63,957 nucleotides of DNA from Bradyrhizobium sp. Leo170 (GTDB lineage: Bacteria > Pseudomonadota > Alphaproteobacteria > Rhizobiales > Xanthobacteraceae). The position numbers were made by a program, and so were the translations under genes. This document shows positions 1 through 9,363 of this stretch, one piece after another (positions within the stretch are counted from its first letter, which is position 1; every line of letters begins with the position of its first letter). The stretch covers positions 1 through 63,957 of the forward strand of contig NZ_PSRR01000010.1 in NCBI RefSeq assembly GCF_004296405.1. Direction: 5' to 3'. Below the pieces are notes generated by a model. The model saw only the letters and a program-made list of their open reading frames with translations, made no database searches and had not been told where the DNA came from.

Positions 1-28
1 GCATTGGGACTCCCCGTGTGGAGAGAAC

Positions 29-76
29 TCACCCGGCGCTACGCGCCGACCTCTCCCGCAAGCGGGAGAGGTGAAG
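29..76. repeat. Short palindromic intergenic repeat
   Basis: The segment holds a small GGCGC/GCGCC hairpin followed by a perfect inverted repeat, CCTCTCCCGC (50-59) and GCGGGAGAGG (62-71), around an AA loop. The same words recur at 52407-52533. It sits just downstream of the leftward AraC gene and could also act as a 3' hairpin for it; that role is inferred. Confidence 0.6.
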
Positions 77-82
77 TCGGCG

Positions 83-910
83 CTAGGGGCGCAGCACTTT
101 GGCGGCGCGGCGGTAGTCGGTTGGGGCCATGCCGACATTGGCGGCGAAGAAGCGGGTGAAGCCGCTTTGCGAGGAGAAGCCGAGATCGTAGCCGATATCG
201 GCGATCGGCGCCTCGGTGGCGACCAGCGCGTCCAGCGCCTGCTCCATCATCAGCGTGTTGCGATAGAGATGCGGCGTGACGCCGGTCTGGGTGCGGAACA
301 AGCGGTAGAAGTGAGGCCGCGACAGGCCGGAGGCGCGGGCGATCGAATCCAGCTCGATCTCGGCGCCGGGGCTTTCGGACAACAGCTTGACCGATTTGCG
401 GATGCGAAAATCAGTGATCGCGGCGGCGGTGCGAATTTCCTGCGGGACTTCGGATTGTCGCCAGCTTTCTTCGTAACTGAGATCGATCAGGCGCCGCAAT
501 TCGCCATCGAGGCTCTTGAGCGAGGGGGCGCCGCACACGAGCGCTGCGGTGTGGCGGATCAGCCTGTCGAGTATGTCGCTGCACTTGAAATGCGTGCGGC
601 CGAAGCGGAGGCCTTGCGTGCAGGACGCGTCGGGCGCGAACCATTCGGCGTTGACATAAAGCACGAAGAAGATCGCGCCCCTTTCCATGTCCATCGGCAG
701 GAAGTTGTGCGGCTCCCACGGGTTGACCGCAACGACGGAATCCTCGGTCAGGAGCCGGCGCTGATCGCAGACGTCGATCTGCGCCGGCGTGCCGCCGACA
801 TGGAAGATCAGATGTCCTTCGCGGTGCGCATGCACGTTGAAGGGACGGTTCAACTGATAGACCGTCGCGCGACCGAACCGGCCGTGGAAGACGGCAAGCG
901 CTTTGCTCAT
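83..910 (-). CDS. AraC family transcriptional regulator
   Basis: A 275-residue cytoplasmic regulator. The N-terminal half resembles a cupin-like AraC ligand-binding domain, with a PWEPHNFLP stretch around residue 66. The last 100 residues carry the paired helix-turn-helix of the family (GLSRPHFYRLFRTQTGVTP, then IADIGYDLGFSSQSGFTRFF). The start is supported by GGGAGG directly upstream of the ATG. It lies 119 bp downstream of, and on the same strand as, an orphan ABC binding-protein gene, so it may sense or control uptake of that ligand. The effector is unknown. Confidence 0.85.
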   Translation of the reverse strand: MSKALAVFHGRFGRATVYQLNRPFNVHAHREGHLIFHVGGTPAQIDVCDQRRLLTEDSVVAVNPWEPHNFLPMDMERGAIFFVLYVNAEWFAPDASCTQGLRFGRTHFKCSDILDRLIRHTAALVCGAPSLKSLDGELRRLIDLSYEESWRQSEVPQEIRTAAAITDFRIRKSVKLLSESPGAEIELDSIARASGLSRPHFYRLFRTQTGVTPHLYRNTLMMEQALDALVATEAPIADIGYDLGFSSQSGFTRFFAANVGMAPTDYRRAAKVLRP

Positions 911-1029
911 GCCCTCCCGCGGGATGTTCTTGTCTTTTTTAACCAGCGTTCAACATCCAGGAAAAGAACGCAAGCGTGAGAACGCCGCGCCCGTCAACCA
1001 ACGGTCGGTTCGCACCAGCAAAAATTAGG

Positions 1030-2280
1030 TCAGTACTTCTTGCATTCCGGGACGGTGCGGCTCGGCAGGCCGATCTTGGCGAACACCGCCGGATCGTAGC
1101 CGAGCGTCTGGTTCACGTTCGGGATCACCTTCACGACCTTGCTGAACAGGGCGCCCTTGCCGTCATCCACCACCTCGGTCACGAAATTGGTTCCGATCGC
1201 TTGGCGGTTGGAATCGAGCTTGATCTTGCCGTTGGGCGCGTCGAGCTCGATCTTGGCCAGCGCTTCCTTGAGCTTCGCCTGGTAGTTGCTGAGGTCGCCA
1301 TTGACCTGACGCAGCGCCAGGATCAGGGCCATGGTCGAGCCGTAATAGTTGGTGGCGAGCAGCGAGGGGCTCGGGAAGCGCTTGTTCGGCGGGAAGGAGT
1401 CCTGATAGGCCTTCACGAATTTCTGCCAGCCGGGATCCTCCCAGGTGTCGGCCTGGCCGCTCGCGGCGATGGTGCCGATCAGCGCGTTCTTGGCGTTGCC
1501 CTTGGAAGACAGAATGGTCTGGTCGATCATGATCGAACCGCCCATCAGATGCGCCTTGCCGCCGGCCTGCTGATACTGGTTGAGGAAGTTGACGGCGTCG
1601 GCACCGCCGAGGCCGAGATAGATCGCGTCGACATCGTCGGGCAGGGCGGCGATCACGGAGGCGAAGTCCTTGGTGCCGAGCGGCACCCATTGCCGGTTCG
1701 TGACCTGTCCGCCGGCACCGCAGAATTCAAGCACCAGGCCGAACACCTGGGTGTAGATGAAGGAGTAATCCTCGCCGACGGTCGCGATCTTGCGATAGCC
1801 CTTGTTTTCATAGGCATATTTGCCGAGACCGACCTGCCACTGCGCGCCGTCCATGTTGTAGCGGAAGAAGTTCGGGGCAGGGTCGACATAGGTCGTCTCC
1901 TGCGCACCGGAGGCGGCGTTGACGAAGGTCAGCTCGGGACGTGACTTGGCAAAATTCTTCACCGCGATGCCTTCGTCGCCGGAGAGCGGCGAGAGCAGGA
2001 TCTGCACCTTGTCCTGCTCGATCAGCTTGCGCACCGCGCGCACCGCGGAATCGGGCGTCGCATCCGTCGAGGCGATGACGAATTCCAGCTCCTTGTCGCC
2101 AACCTTCTTGCCGAGCGTGTTGAGCGCGGTCTGGAAACCGCGGATGCCGTCCTCGCCAAGCACGGTGTAGGTGCCTTCGAGGGTTGCGGTGACGCCGACC
2201 TTGATCTTCTCCTGCGCGACTGCGGCGCCTGAAAGCAACAGGCCGCCTAGCGCGATCAGTCCCACACTGCCTTTCAACAT
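1030..2280 (-). CDS. Liv-type ABC transporter substrate-binding protein (orphan)
   Basis: A 416-residue periplasmic protein of the branched-chain amino acid/amide binding family (Peripla_BP_6 type). It begins with a Sec signal peptide ending near AAVAQ and then the family opening KIKVGVTATLEGTYTVLGED. A very strong ribosome-binding site (GGAGGAGGAG) precedes the ATG. No permease or ATPase gene is adjacent on this strand, so it probably feeds a transporter encoded elsewhere, perhaps the livHMGF set beginning at 4617. The ligand cannot be told from sequence. Confidence 0.85.
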   Translation of the reverse strand: MLKGSVGLIALGGLLLSGAAVAQEKIKVGVTATLEGTYTVLGEDGIRGFQTALNTLGKKVGDKELEFVIASTDATPDSAVRAVRKLIEQDKVQILLSPLSGDEGIAVKNFAKSRPELTFVNAASGAQETTYVDPAPNFFRYNMDGAQWQVGLGKYAYENKGYRKIATVGEDYSFIYTQVFGLVLEFCGAGGQVTNRQWVPLGTKDFASVIAALPDDVDAIYLGLGGADAVNFLNQYQQAGGKAHLMGGSIMIDQTILSSKGNAKNALIGTIAASGQADTWEDPGWQKFVKAYQDSFPPNKRFPSPSLLATNYYGSTMALILALRQVNGDLSNYQAKLKEALAKIELDAPNGKIKLDSNRQAIGTNFVTEVVDDGKGALFSKVVKVIPNVNQTLGYDPAVFAKIGLPSRTVPECKKY

Positions 2281-2473
2281 TGCTCTCCTCCTCCCATTTT
2301 GCAGCGTCTTGCATGCGGCCCGCGCGTTTGCGCTGGCTGCGACGTCTGGTTGTTGGGCGAAGGCTAACCGATGGCGGATGCAGCGCGGACGTCTCCGCGC
2401 CGCGCGGCTTGACGGGCAGTCTCATTTTGCATGCTGCGCCGCAGCGAGCCGCGCGATGACGGCGTGGCTCACG

Positions 2474-3481
2474 CTAGGCCGGCTCGGACACGTGAAATCG
2501 GCTATGCGCCTCCGCGAGATGCAGGAAGCGCGTCAGACTCTGCGCGATCGGGTCGCGCGTGAGTCCGCGGGTGATGAACACCAGGAACGACGGTTGCCCG
2601 GCGTCCTCGCCGGTGAGATGAACCGGCGGGTGCATGGAATGCTGCACGCCATGGATCACCACCGGATTGGCGCCGGCTGACGTTCGGACCAGGCCTTTGA
2701 CGCGCAGGATGCGGTCGCCGTGCCGGTGCAGCAGTGCGGAAAGCCAGAGCGTGAAAGCAGGCCAGTCGATCCGCTCGGGCAGCGCCAGCGTGAACGAGCC
2801 GACGTCCTGATCGTGCTGCGGGACCTCGGTGGCGGTGAATGGCGTCCCACCGCGGGACGCACTCTCGCCCGCCGTCCGGTCGAACAGCCGTGCGAGGCTG
2901 AAGTCGGGATCCTGCGCATCGTGCGGGACAAGGTCGGGCGCGATCGTTGTCGCTGCCGCGGTGATGTCGCGGGTAGGATGTGCGGCGCGAAGATCGGTCT
3001 TGGTCACCACCAGCGCGTCGGCGATCGCGACCTGTCGCCGGGCTTCGTCAAAGTCCCGCAGATTGCGCAAGCCTGCGACGGCATCGATGACCGCGATCAC
3101 GCTGACGAGTTCGACATGCTGACGCAGCCATGGGTCGCGCGCGATGGTGCCGACGATCGGGGAGGGGTCCGCAAGTCCGGAGGTCTCGATGATCGCGCGG
3201 GTGAAGCGGGACTGTCCGTCCTGCCGCGACATCCGCACCAGATCGTAGAGCGCTCGGCCGACATCGGCGCGCCGCGCGCAGCACATGCAGCCATTACCGA
3301 TCAGTTCGACGTTCTCGGCGGCATGCACCATCAACCGATGGTCGAGACCGGCCTCGCCGAATTCGTTGACCACGACACCCGTGCCCTGGCCTTCCGGTTC
3401 CCGCAGAAAGCGCTGGACCAGCGTCGTCTTGCCGCTGCCGAGAAAACCCGTGACGATAAAGAGCGGCAGGCGATCAGGCAT
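2474..3481 (-). CDS. CobW/COG0523 family GTP-binding protein
   Basis: A 335-residue G3E-class P-loop GTPase of the CobW/UreG/HypB group, generally linked to metal delivery or metallo-enzyme maturation. A Walker A motif, GFLGSGKTT, lies about 10 residues from the start, and the family CxCC metal site appears as GCMCC. A C-terminal CobW_C-like region contains GVQHSMHPP. The ATG at 3481 overlaps the stop of the upstream small gene (ATGCCTGA) and places the P-loop normally; a longer in-frame extension to 3559 reads as low-complexity Arg-rich sequence and was discarded. It is co-transcribed with the GntR regulator and the small Cys protein. Confidence 0.85.
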   Translation of the reverse strand: MPDRLPLFIVTGFLGSGKTTLVQRFLREPEGQGTGVVVNEFGEAGLDHRLMVHAAENVELIGNGCMCCARRADVGRALYDLVRMSRQDGQSRFTRAIIETSGLADPSPIVGTIARDPWLRQHVELVSVIAVIDAVAGLRNLRDFDEARRQVAIADALVVTKTDLRAAHPTRDITAAATTIAPDLVPHDAQDPDFSLARLFDRTAGESASRGGTPFTATEVPQHDQDVGSFTLALPERIDWPAFTLWLSALLHRHGDRILRVKGLVRTSAGANPVVIHGVQHSMHPPVHLTGEDAGQPSFLVFITRGLTRDPIAQSLTRFLHLAEAHSRFHVSEPA

Positions 3482-3797
3482 GTCGGCTACCGCCGGCGAA
3501 CGATGGGTCAAGCGGGTCGATGCGCCGTCCGGACAGCGCCTCCGTCGCCGGCCAGACATCGTTGAGGGTCGGCGCGATCCTGGAGCGGCCGACCCGGTCG
3601 AATACCATCAGGGCCTCGCCGTCCCAGTCCTCGCAGCTCGCTTCAAGCGGCGCGAGGATGATGTTCAGGAGCTCGATGCGGCGCTTGCGCTCGTCCCGAT
3701 AGTGCTGGATGTCATCGAACGGAAAGCGCTCGTCGCGCAGGCGGCCGAAGTCGCTCCAATGCTCGCCGGCGCCGAAGATGGCGCATACTTCACACAT
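3474..3797 (-). CDS. Conserved hypothetical protein with N-terminal CxxC
   Basis: A 107-residue soluble protein starting [14 protein letters not shown], so a CxxC lies at residues 2-5 with a nearby His. The rest is mixed alpha/beta with several Trp and Asp residues and no membrane segment. Its ATG overlaps the GntR stop codon, and its own stop overlaps the CobW start, so the three genes appear translationally coupled. AGGTGG upstream supports the ATG over an upstream TTG. Pairing with a CobW GTPase suggests a metal-dependent or metal-receiving partner; this is inference from context. Confidence 0.7.
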   Translation of the reverse strand: MCEVCAIFGAGEHWSDFGRLRDERFPFDDIQHYRDERKRRIELLNIILAPLEASCEDWDGEALMVFDRVGRSRIAPTLNDVWPATEALSGRRIDPLDPSFAGGSRHA

Positions 3798-4545
3798 CGG
3801 CCACCTGTTCGCCAAGCCGGATCTCCATCGCCGGCGTCATCGTCTGCGTCAGGCTCTCCGACACCCGCTTGCGGGCGAGGTCGGCATGGGATCGCGCCAG
3901 CTCTTCGGCGCGATCGCCGTCGCGCTCGCGGATCGCTTCCACCAGTTCCCGATGCTCGCGGACGATCTGGCCCACATGGCTGCGATACGAGCGCTCGGTC
4001 GGAAAGCACTCGCTGGTCATGGCGAGCCGCGCAATGCGCAGGTCGGCCGTAAGCTGCTGGATATAGAAGCGTTGCAGCAGGGAATTGCGGCAGGCGGCTC
4101 CGATCACGGCGTGAAAGCGGAAGTTGGCGTCCAGCATCGCCACCGAGTCGTCCTGCCTGAACGCGGTCTCGAACGCCTTGCGCTCGATATCCATCTTCGC
4201 GACCTGCTCGTCGGTGCGGCGGATTGCCGCCCATCGCGTGACGAGGCGCTGTGACACGTCGAACGCTTCGAGATGTTCGCGGATGTCGTTCCAGCCCATC
4301 GGCGCGACGCGTGCACCGCGATTGGGGACGAGCTGCACCAGGCCTTCGGCGGCAAGCCGCACAAGGGCTTCGCGCACCGGCGTGCGCGAAACGCCGAAGC
4401 GGGCGACCAGCGTCGCTTCGTCCAGATCCTCGCCCGGCACCAAGGTGAAAGAGACGATCTCCTGCATCAGGGCGCGGTACGCATGCTCGCTGCTGGCACC
4501 CTTCAGTGCCTTAACATTAGAGCGCGATGCCTTGTTTTTGCTCAT
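3790..4545 (-). CDS. GntR family (FCD/VanR-type) transcriptional regulator
   Basis: A 251-residue regulator with an N-terminal winged helix (ATLVARFGVSRTPVREALVRL) and an all-helical FCD ligand domain carrying the usual metal-binding His residues (NFRFHAVI, RSHVGQI). The ATG at 4545 is preferred; the frame extends to 4626 but would run through the divergent promoter. It is divergent from livH with 71 bp between start codons, so it most likely represses or tunes the livHMGF-amidohydrolase operon. It also heads the small-protein/CobW operon. Confidence 0.87.
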   Translation of the reverse strand: MSKNKASRSNVKALKGASSEHAYRALMQEIVSFTLVPGEDLDEATLVARFGVSRTPVREALVRLAAEGLVQLVPNRGARVAPMGWNDIREHLEAFDVSQRLVTRWAAIRRTDEQVAKMDIERKAFETAFRQDDSVAMLDANFRFHAVIGAACRNSLLQRFYIQQLTADLRIARLAMTSECFPTERSYRSHVGQIVREHRELVEAIRERDGDRAEELARSHADLARKRVSESLTQTMTPAMEIRLGEQVADV

Positions 4546-4616
4546 TGCGGCCTCCGTCGCTTTATGTATATTTTGTGTATGCACCGTTTGCAACTCATCG
4601 TCGACAAGGTTTTTTG
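4546..4616. promoter_or_regulatory. Divergent GntR/livH promoter region
   Basis: A 71-bp AT-richer gap with two TGTAT words (4565-4569 and 4576-4580) spaced 11 bp, one helical turn apart. Such tandem half-sites could bind the adjacent GntR regulator. AAGG seven bases before the livH ATG is its ribosome-binding site. The operator assignment is inference. Confidence 0.4.
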
Positions 4617-5489
4617 ATGCTCGCACAAGCCACCGTGAATGGCATCTTGCTGGGAGGCCTCTACGGCCTCGCGACGGTCGGCTTTTCCATGGTGTGGGGC
4701 GTGATGGGGGTGATCAATCTCGCCCACACCGCCTTCATCACGCTCGGCGCCTACGTCACTTACGTGCTGTTCGAGCGCTACGGCCTCGATCCCTTGCTCT
4801 CGATGCCGCTCGCCATGGCGTCGATGTTCGTGCTCGGCTACGGCATCCAGAGATTGATCCTCAATCACGTCATCCGCACCAGCCTCTTGCTTTCGCTGGT
4901 CGTGACGTTCGGCATCGAGCTCGTCCTGACCGATGCCACCGTGCTGATCTTCACTTCCGATGTGCGCTCGGTGAACGCCTCCTACGCCAGCACCTCGGTC
5001 GCGGTGTTCGGCACGCTGGTGCCGGTGGTGCGGTTGCTTGCCGCCGGGCTCTCACTTGCGCTGGGCGTCGGGTTCTTCGTGTTCCTGCGCCGCGCCAGCC
5101 TCGGGCAGGCGATCCTCGCGACTGCGCTGGACCGCGAGATGTCGAACCTGATGGGCATCAATCCGCAGCAGGTGTTTGCGCTCACCGCAGGCGCCGGCGC
5201 GGCGCTGGCGGGGGCCGCGGGCTCGCTGTCGAGCATGCTGTTTCCGGTATCGCCGACCATGGGCGTCAGCTTCCTCGGCGCTGTGTTCGTGATCACTGTG
5301 CTCGGCGGCATCGGCAGCGTCGAAGGCTGCATCGTGGCAGGCTTCCTCTATGGCCTCGTGCAGGCCTGGGCTGCCTATTGGCTCGGGACCAGTTTCCAGG
5401 AAATCGTCGCGTTCGCGATGTTCCTCGGTGTGCTCGTGGTGCGGCCGCAGGGCCTGTTCGGTCGCGCCTTCTTCGGAGAACACGCATGA
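4617..5489 (+). CDS. livH: Branched-chain amino acid-type ABC permease (LivH family)
   Basis: A 290-residue inner-membrane permease with about eight hydrophobic segments. It has the family opening VNGILLGGLYGLATVGFSMV and the loop GVMGVINLAHTAFITLGAY; the conserved IGSVEGCIVAGFLYGL segment is near the end. The ATG at 4617 gives the standard LivH N-terminus. It is the first gene of a transporter operon whose next start codon overlaps its stop (ATGA). The substrate is not evident, but the operon continues into two amidohydrolases and a binding protein. Confidence 0.9.
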   Translation: MLAQATVNGILLGGLYGLATVGFSMVWGVMGVINLAHTAFITLGAYVTYVLFERYGLDPLLSMPLAMASMFVLGYGIQRLILNHVIRTSLLLSLVVTFGIELVLTDATVLIFTSDVRSVNASYASTSVAVFGTLVPVVRLLAAGLSLALGVGFFVFLRRASLGQAILATALDREMSNLMGINPQQVFALTAGAGAALAGAAGSLSSMLFPVSPTMGVSFLGAVFVITVLGGIGSVEGCIVAGFLYGLVQAWAAYWLGTSFQEIVAFAMFLGVLVVRPQGLFGRAFFGEHA

Positions 5490-6475
5490 GCGAGGCCGCA
5501 GTCCTGGAGCAGGGCGCCAAGGCGTCCACCATGCGCCCCCTGGTGTGGGCTGCGGTCGCGATCGGTCTTCTCGTGCTGTGCGCGGCGCCGCTCGGCATCA
5601 GCTCCTACTGGCTGCGGGTGCTGACCACGGTGCTGATGTATGTGATCGTCACGCAGGGGCTCAACGTGATCGTCGGCATCACCGGCTATCATGCCTTCGG
5701 CAACGGCGTGTTCTTCGGGATCGGCGCCTATGCGTGCGGCACCGCGATGGTGGCGGGGCTGCCGTTCGTGGCCGGCATCGCGCTCGCCATCGTGATGTCG
5801 GCGGTTTGCGCGTTCATCCTTGGCTGGCCGATCCTGCGGCTGAAGGGCCATTACTTCGCGATCGCGACGGTGGCGCTGAACCTTGCGGCGGTGCAGATCA
5901 TCATCCAGATCGGCGGCATCACCGGCGGCGCGCAGGGCCTTGCGCTGCCGCTCAGCGACTGGGACCCGAAGCCGCTCTACATCGCGCTCTATTATCTGAT
6001 GCTCGGCGGCGCAGTGGCGTCGACCGCCATCGTCGCCATCCTGTTGAAGCGTCCGCTCGGCTTCGCGCTGCGCGCGATCCGCGACAGCGAGCGTGCCGCC
6101 GCGGTGATGGGCATTAACACCACGAAGGCGAAGGTCTATGCCTGGGCGATCAGCGCGGGCCTGACCGGTTTCGCCGGTGGCGTCTGGGCCTACTGGATCA
6201 CTTTCATCGAGCCGTCCAGCGCCTTCGATCCGGCCGTCGGCGTGAAGGCCTACATCATGCTGATCATCGGCGGCATGGGCAGCATCCTGGGGCCGGTGAT
6301 CGGCGCTTTCGTGCTGGAGATCGTCTCCACTCTGGTCTGGAGCGGATTCCTGAAGGCGCATCAGTTGATCCTGGGGCTCCTGATCGTCGTCGTCTGCATC
6401 GTCGCCCCCAACGGCATCATCAACGCCTTTGCACGGCTCGTTCGATCGGTGAGGAGGAACGATGGCGCTGCTTGA
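5486..6475 (+). CDS. livM: Branched-chain amino acid-type ABC permease (LivM family)
   Basis: A 329-residue membrane protein partnering LivH. After a short cytoplasmic N-terminus there are about nine hydrophobic segments. The family signature ITGYHAFGNGVFFGIGAYA lies near residue 70, and the cytoplasmic ATPase-contact region FALRAIRDSERAAAVMGIN near residue 195. The ATG overlaps the livH stop and the 3' end overlaps livG by 14 nt. A much longer open frame starting near 4124 was not used because it covers livH in another frame. Confidence 0.9.
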   Translation: MSEAAVLEQGAKASTMRPLVWAAVAIGLLVLCAAPLGISSYWLRVLTTVLMYVIVTQGLNVIVGITGYHAFGNGVFFGIGAYACGTAMVAGLPFVAGIALAIVMSAVCAFILGWPILRLKGHYFAIATVALNLAAVQIIIQIGGITGGAQGLALPLSDWDPKPLYIALYYLMLGGAVASTAIVAILLKRPLGFALRAIRDSERAAAVMGINTTKAKVYAWAISAGLTGFAGGVWAYWITFIEPSSAFDPAVGVKAYIMLIIGGMGSILGPVIGAFVLEIVSTLVWSGFLKAHQLILGLLIVVVCIVAPNGIINAFARLVRSVRRNDGAA

Positions 6476-7214
6476 AGGCCGCAACCTCACTATCAAGTTC
6501 GGCGGCGTGCTCGCGCTCGATGGCGTCAGCTTCGGCGTGGAAGCCGGACAGATCTTCGGCGTCATCGGCCCCAATGGCGCCGGCAAGACCACGCTGCTGA
6601 ACGCCATCTCCTCGGTCTACAAGCTCGATGGCGGCTCAATTTCGTTCGCCGGGGAGGACGTCACCAACGTTCCCTCGTACCAGCTATCGCAGCTCGGCGT
6701 GGCGCGCACGTTCCAGATCGTGCAGCCGTTCAACCACATGACCGTGCGCGAGAACGTGACCGTCGGCGCCATGTATGGCCACGCCCGATTGCGCCAGCGC
6801 AACGAATATCTCGATGCCGCCGACGAGGCGCTGGAGCGCGTCGGCCTGATCGCCAAGGCGCATTTCATGCCGCCGCATCTGACGCTGTCGGACCGCAAGC
6901 GGCTCGAAGTCGCCCGCGCGCTCGCCATGCAGCCGCGGCTCCTGCTGCTCGACGAGGTCATGGCGGGGCTCAACCTCACCGAGATCGAGCGCATGATCGA
7001 CCTCGTTCGCGAGATCAATGCCGCAGGCATGACGGTGATCGTGATCGAGCACGTCATGAAGGCGGTGCTGGCGCTGTGCCACCGCGCCATGGTGCTCAAT
7101 TTCGGCCGCAAGCTGACCGAAGGCCTGCCGCATGACGTGGTCAACGAGCCTGCCGTGATCGAGGCCTATCTCGGCACCCGCTTCGCAAAGACCCGCACAG
7201 GGAGTGCCGCATGA
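6462..7214 (+). CDS. livG: ABC transporter ATP-binding protein (LivG family)
   Basis: A 250-residue nucleotide-binding subunit. Walker A is GPNGAGKTTLLNAIS (about residue 35), the Q-loop region contains VARTFQIVQPF, the signature-like segment is LTLSDRKRLEVARAL and Walker B is LLLLDEVMAGL. The degenerate LTLSDRKR in place of LSGGxxR is common in some LivG proteins. It overlaps livM by 14 nt and livF by 4 nt, so it is in one tightly coupled operon. Confidence 0.9.
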   Translation: MALLEGRNLTIKFGGVLALDGVSFGVEAGQIFGVIGPNGAGKTTLLNAISSVYKLDGGSISFAGEDVTNVPSYQLSQLGVARTFQIVQPFNHMTVRENVTVGAMYGHARLRQRNEYLDAADEALERVGLIAKAHFMPPHLTLSDRKRLEVARALAMQPRLLLLDEVMAGLNLTEIERMIDLVREINAAGMTVIVIEHVMKAVLALCHRAMVLNFGRKLTEGLPHDVVNEPAVIEAYLGTRFAKTRTGSAA

Positions 7215-7927
7215 GCCTGCTGTCGGTCGAACAGCTCGCGGTCAGCTATGGCGACAGCCGGGTCCTGGTCGATGTCGGCTTTACGCTGCAGCAGGGAGAG
7301 ATCGTCGCGCTGGTCGGCGCCAACGGCGCCGGAAAGACGACGCTGCTGCGAACCTTGACCGGGCTGGTGTCGCCGCGATCGGGCTCGATCACGTTCGACG
7401 GCCAGCCGATCCTCACTGTCCCGCCCTATGAGCGCGCGCGGCTCGGGCTTGCGATGGTGCCGGAGGGACGCCGCCTATTCCAGGGGCTGACGGTGCGACA
7501 GAACCTGGAGCTGGGTTCGCGCGCCGCGCCTGATACCTCGCACAAGACAGAAGATATCGACTTCGTCTTCGAGCTATTCCCGGAGCTGGTGCGGCTGCAG
7601 AACCGGCTGTCGGGCCTTCTTTCCGGCGGCGAGCAGCAGATGTGCGCGATCGGCCGCGCGCTGACGGCGCGGCCAAGGATGCTGCTGATCGACGAGATGT
7701 CACTCGGGCTCGCGCCTGTTGTCGTCGAGCGCATCGCCGGCGTGATCCGCACCATCAACCGCGACCGCGGCATCAGCATCCTGCTGGTCGAGCAAGACGT
7801 CGGCCTCGCGCTGGAGATCGCAGCGCGCGGCTACGTGCTCGACACCGGCCGCATCATCATCGACGGCCCGTCGTCGGAGCTGCTGCTTCGCGACGACATC
7901 CGAGCGGCCTATCTCGGGCTGCAATAG
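7211..7927 (+). CDS. livF: ABC transporter ATP-binding protein (LivF family)
   Basis: A 238-residue ATPase subunit with Walker A GANGAGKTTLLRTL, the LivF hallmark MVPEGRRLFQGLTVRQNLELG, signature LLSGGEQQMCAIGRAL and Walker B MLLIDEMSLGLAP. The start overlaps the livG stop (ATGA). Together with LivH, LivM and LivG it completes an importer. The binding protein is probably the one encoded at 9364, four genes on in the same transcript, or the orphan at 1030. Confidence 0.9.
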   Translation: MSLLSVEQLAVSYGDSRVLVDVGFTLQQGEIVALVGANGAGKTTLLRTLTGLVSPRSGSITFDGQPILTVPPYERARLGLAMVPEGRRLFQGLTVRQNLELGSRAAPDTSHKTEDIDFVFELFPELVRLQNRLSGLLSGGEQQMCAIGRALTARPRMLLIDEMSLGLAPVVVERIAGVIRTINRDRGISILLVEQDVGLALEIAARGYVLDTGRIIIDGPSSELLLRDDIRAAYLGLQ

Positions 7928-7945
7928 ATCAAGCTGGAGGAGTTA

Positions 7946-9340
7946 GTGAGCGTAGCCTACGATCTCGTTATCGAAAACGGCACCATCTGGTCGCCGACGT
8001 CGTCCTACCGCGCCGACGTCGCGGTGAAGGACGGCAAGATCGCCGCGATTGGCGGCCCGTTCCCCGATGCCGCCAAGCGCATCGACGCGCGCGGGCAGGA
8101 GGTGCTGCCCGGCATCTGGCACGTGCACTGCCATTTCCGCGAGCCGGGGCACACCTACAAGGAAGACTTCCAGACCGGATCGGCGGCCGCGGCGGCCGGT
8201 GGCGTGACGTTCTGCATCGACATGACCAACAACACGCCGCATCCGACCAGCCTCGAGCATTTCGAGGAGAAGAAGGCAATGGTCGCGCCGAAGGCGCATG
8301 TCGACTATGCGCTCTATGGCGGTGGGCTCTATCCGCGCACGGTCGAGGCCCTGGCGAAGGCCGGCGCGATCGGCATCAAGATCTTCAACACCCGTCACAT
8401 CAAGGAAGTCTATCCCTATATCTCCGAGCTCGGCGTGCTCGACCACGGCATCCTCTACGAGCTCTACGAGGCGACCCGCGATGTCGGCCTGGTCGCCTCC
8501 GTGCATCACGACGATCCGGAGTGGTGCAAGCGGCTGACCTTCCGCGACTACATCGACAAGGGCCGCACCGACGCGATGGCCTATCAGGAAAGCTTCGCCA
8601 AGGGCTACATGTACGGCCATGGCATGGTCGCCGGTCTCGCCGCATCGCTCTATTACGCGCGGATCGCCGGCGTGAGGCTCCATGTTCTGCATCTCGGCGT
8701 GATGCCGCCCGGCGCCAACGAGATGATTCGCCATGCCAAGTTCGAGCTAGGCCAGGACGTTACCGCGGAACTCGAACTCGGCACGCTGTTCATGACCCGC
8801 GAGCAGATGGAGAAGGTCGGGCCCTATACCTACAACTGGGGCTACGCGCCAGAGCACGGTTGGAAAGCGATCGAAAACGGCGTTGCCGATTTCATCGTGC
8901 TGGAACACGCGCCGCATACCCGCGACGACGTCGAGCCGGGCTGGAAGGACATGTTCTCGGTTCCGCTCGGCATGACCGGGGCGCAGGAATTCGTGCCGCT
9001 GATGATCAACGCGGTCAACGAGGGAAGGCTGACGCTCAACCAGGTGGCCCGCATGGCGGCCGAAAAGCCGGCGCGCACCTTCGGAATCTATCCGAAGAAA
9101 GGCGTGATCCAGGTCGGCTCGGACGCCGACTTCAGCATTATCGACATGAACCGCGAAGGCGAATTCCGGCATGAGGACATGCTGTCGAAGTCGGCGCATA
9201 CGAGCTGGGTCGGCATGCGCACCAAGGGCGCGGCGACCTACGGCATCGTTCGCGGCACCGTGGTGATGCGCGACGGCAAGGTCGTCGGCTCGCCCGGCTA
9301 TGGCCAGTTCACGCCCGGCACCGCCGGCCGTTCGACCTAA
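7946..9340 (+). CDS. Dihydroorotase/hydantoinase-like amidohydrolase
   Basis: A 464-residue metal-dependent cyclic-amide hydrolase. The TIM-barrel metal site HVHCHFREPGHTYKED near residue 58 matches the HxHxREPG signature of dihydroorotases and allantoinases. The segment AIGIKIFN probably supplies the carboxylated lysine, HHDD and HLG supply later ligands, and VLEHAPHTRDD lies near residue 318. It starts at GTG behind GGAGGAG. Its place directly after livHMGF argues that it hydrolyses the imported compound rather than making pyrimidines. The exact substrate is unknown. Confidence 0.82.
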   Translation: MSVAYDLVIENGTIWSPTSSYRADVAVKDGKIAAIGGPFPDAAKRIDARGQEVLPGIWHVHCHFREPGHTYKEDFQTGSAAAAAGGVTFCIDMTNNTPHPTSLEHFEEKKAMVAPKAHVDYALYGGGLYPRTVEALAKAGAIGIKIFNTRHIKEVYPYISELGVLDHGILYELYEATRDVGLVASVHHDDPEWCKRLTFRDYIDKGRTDAMAYQESFAKGYMYGHGMVAGLAASLYYARIAGVRLHVLHLGVMPPGANEMIRHAKFELGQDVTAELELGTLFMTREQMEKVGPYTYNWGYAPEHGWKAIENGVADFIVLEHAPHTRDDVEPGWKDMFSVPLGMTGAQEFVPLMINAVNEGRLTLNQVARMAAEKPARTFGIYPKKGVIQVGSDADFSIIDMNREGEFRHEDMLSKSAHTSWVGMRTKGAATYGIVRGTVVMRDGKVVGSPGYGQFTPGTAGRST

Positions 9341-9363
9341 CTGCGAACTGAAGGGGGAAGGCG

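Noticed and set aside
4124..5485. Long open frame extending livM upstream to about 783 residues
   Set aside because: The added part covers the GntR gene and livH in other frames and is Arg/His-rich nonsense; the true LivM N-terminus starts at 5486 with an ATGA overlap.
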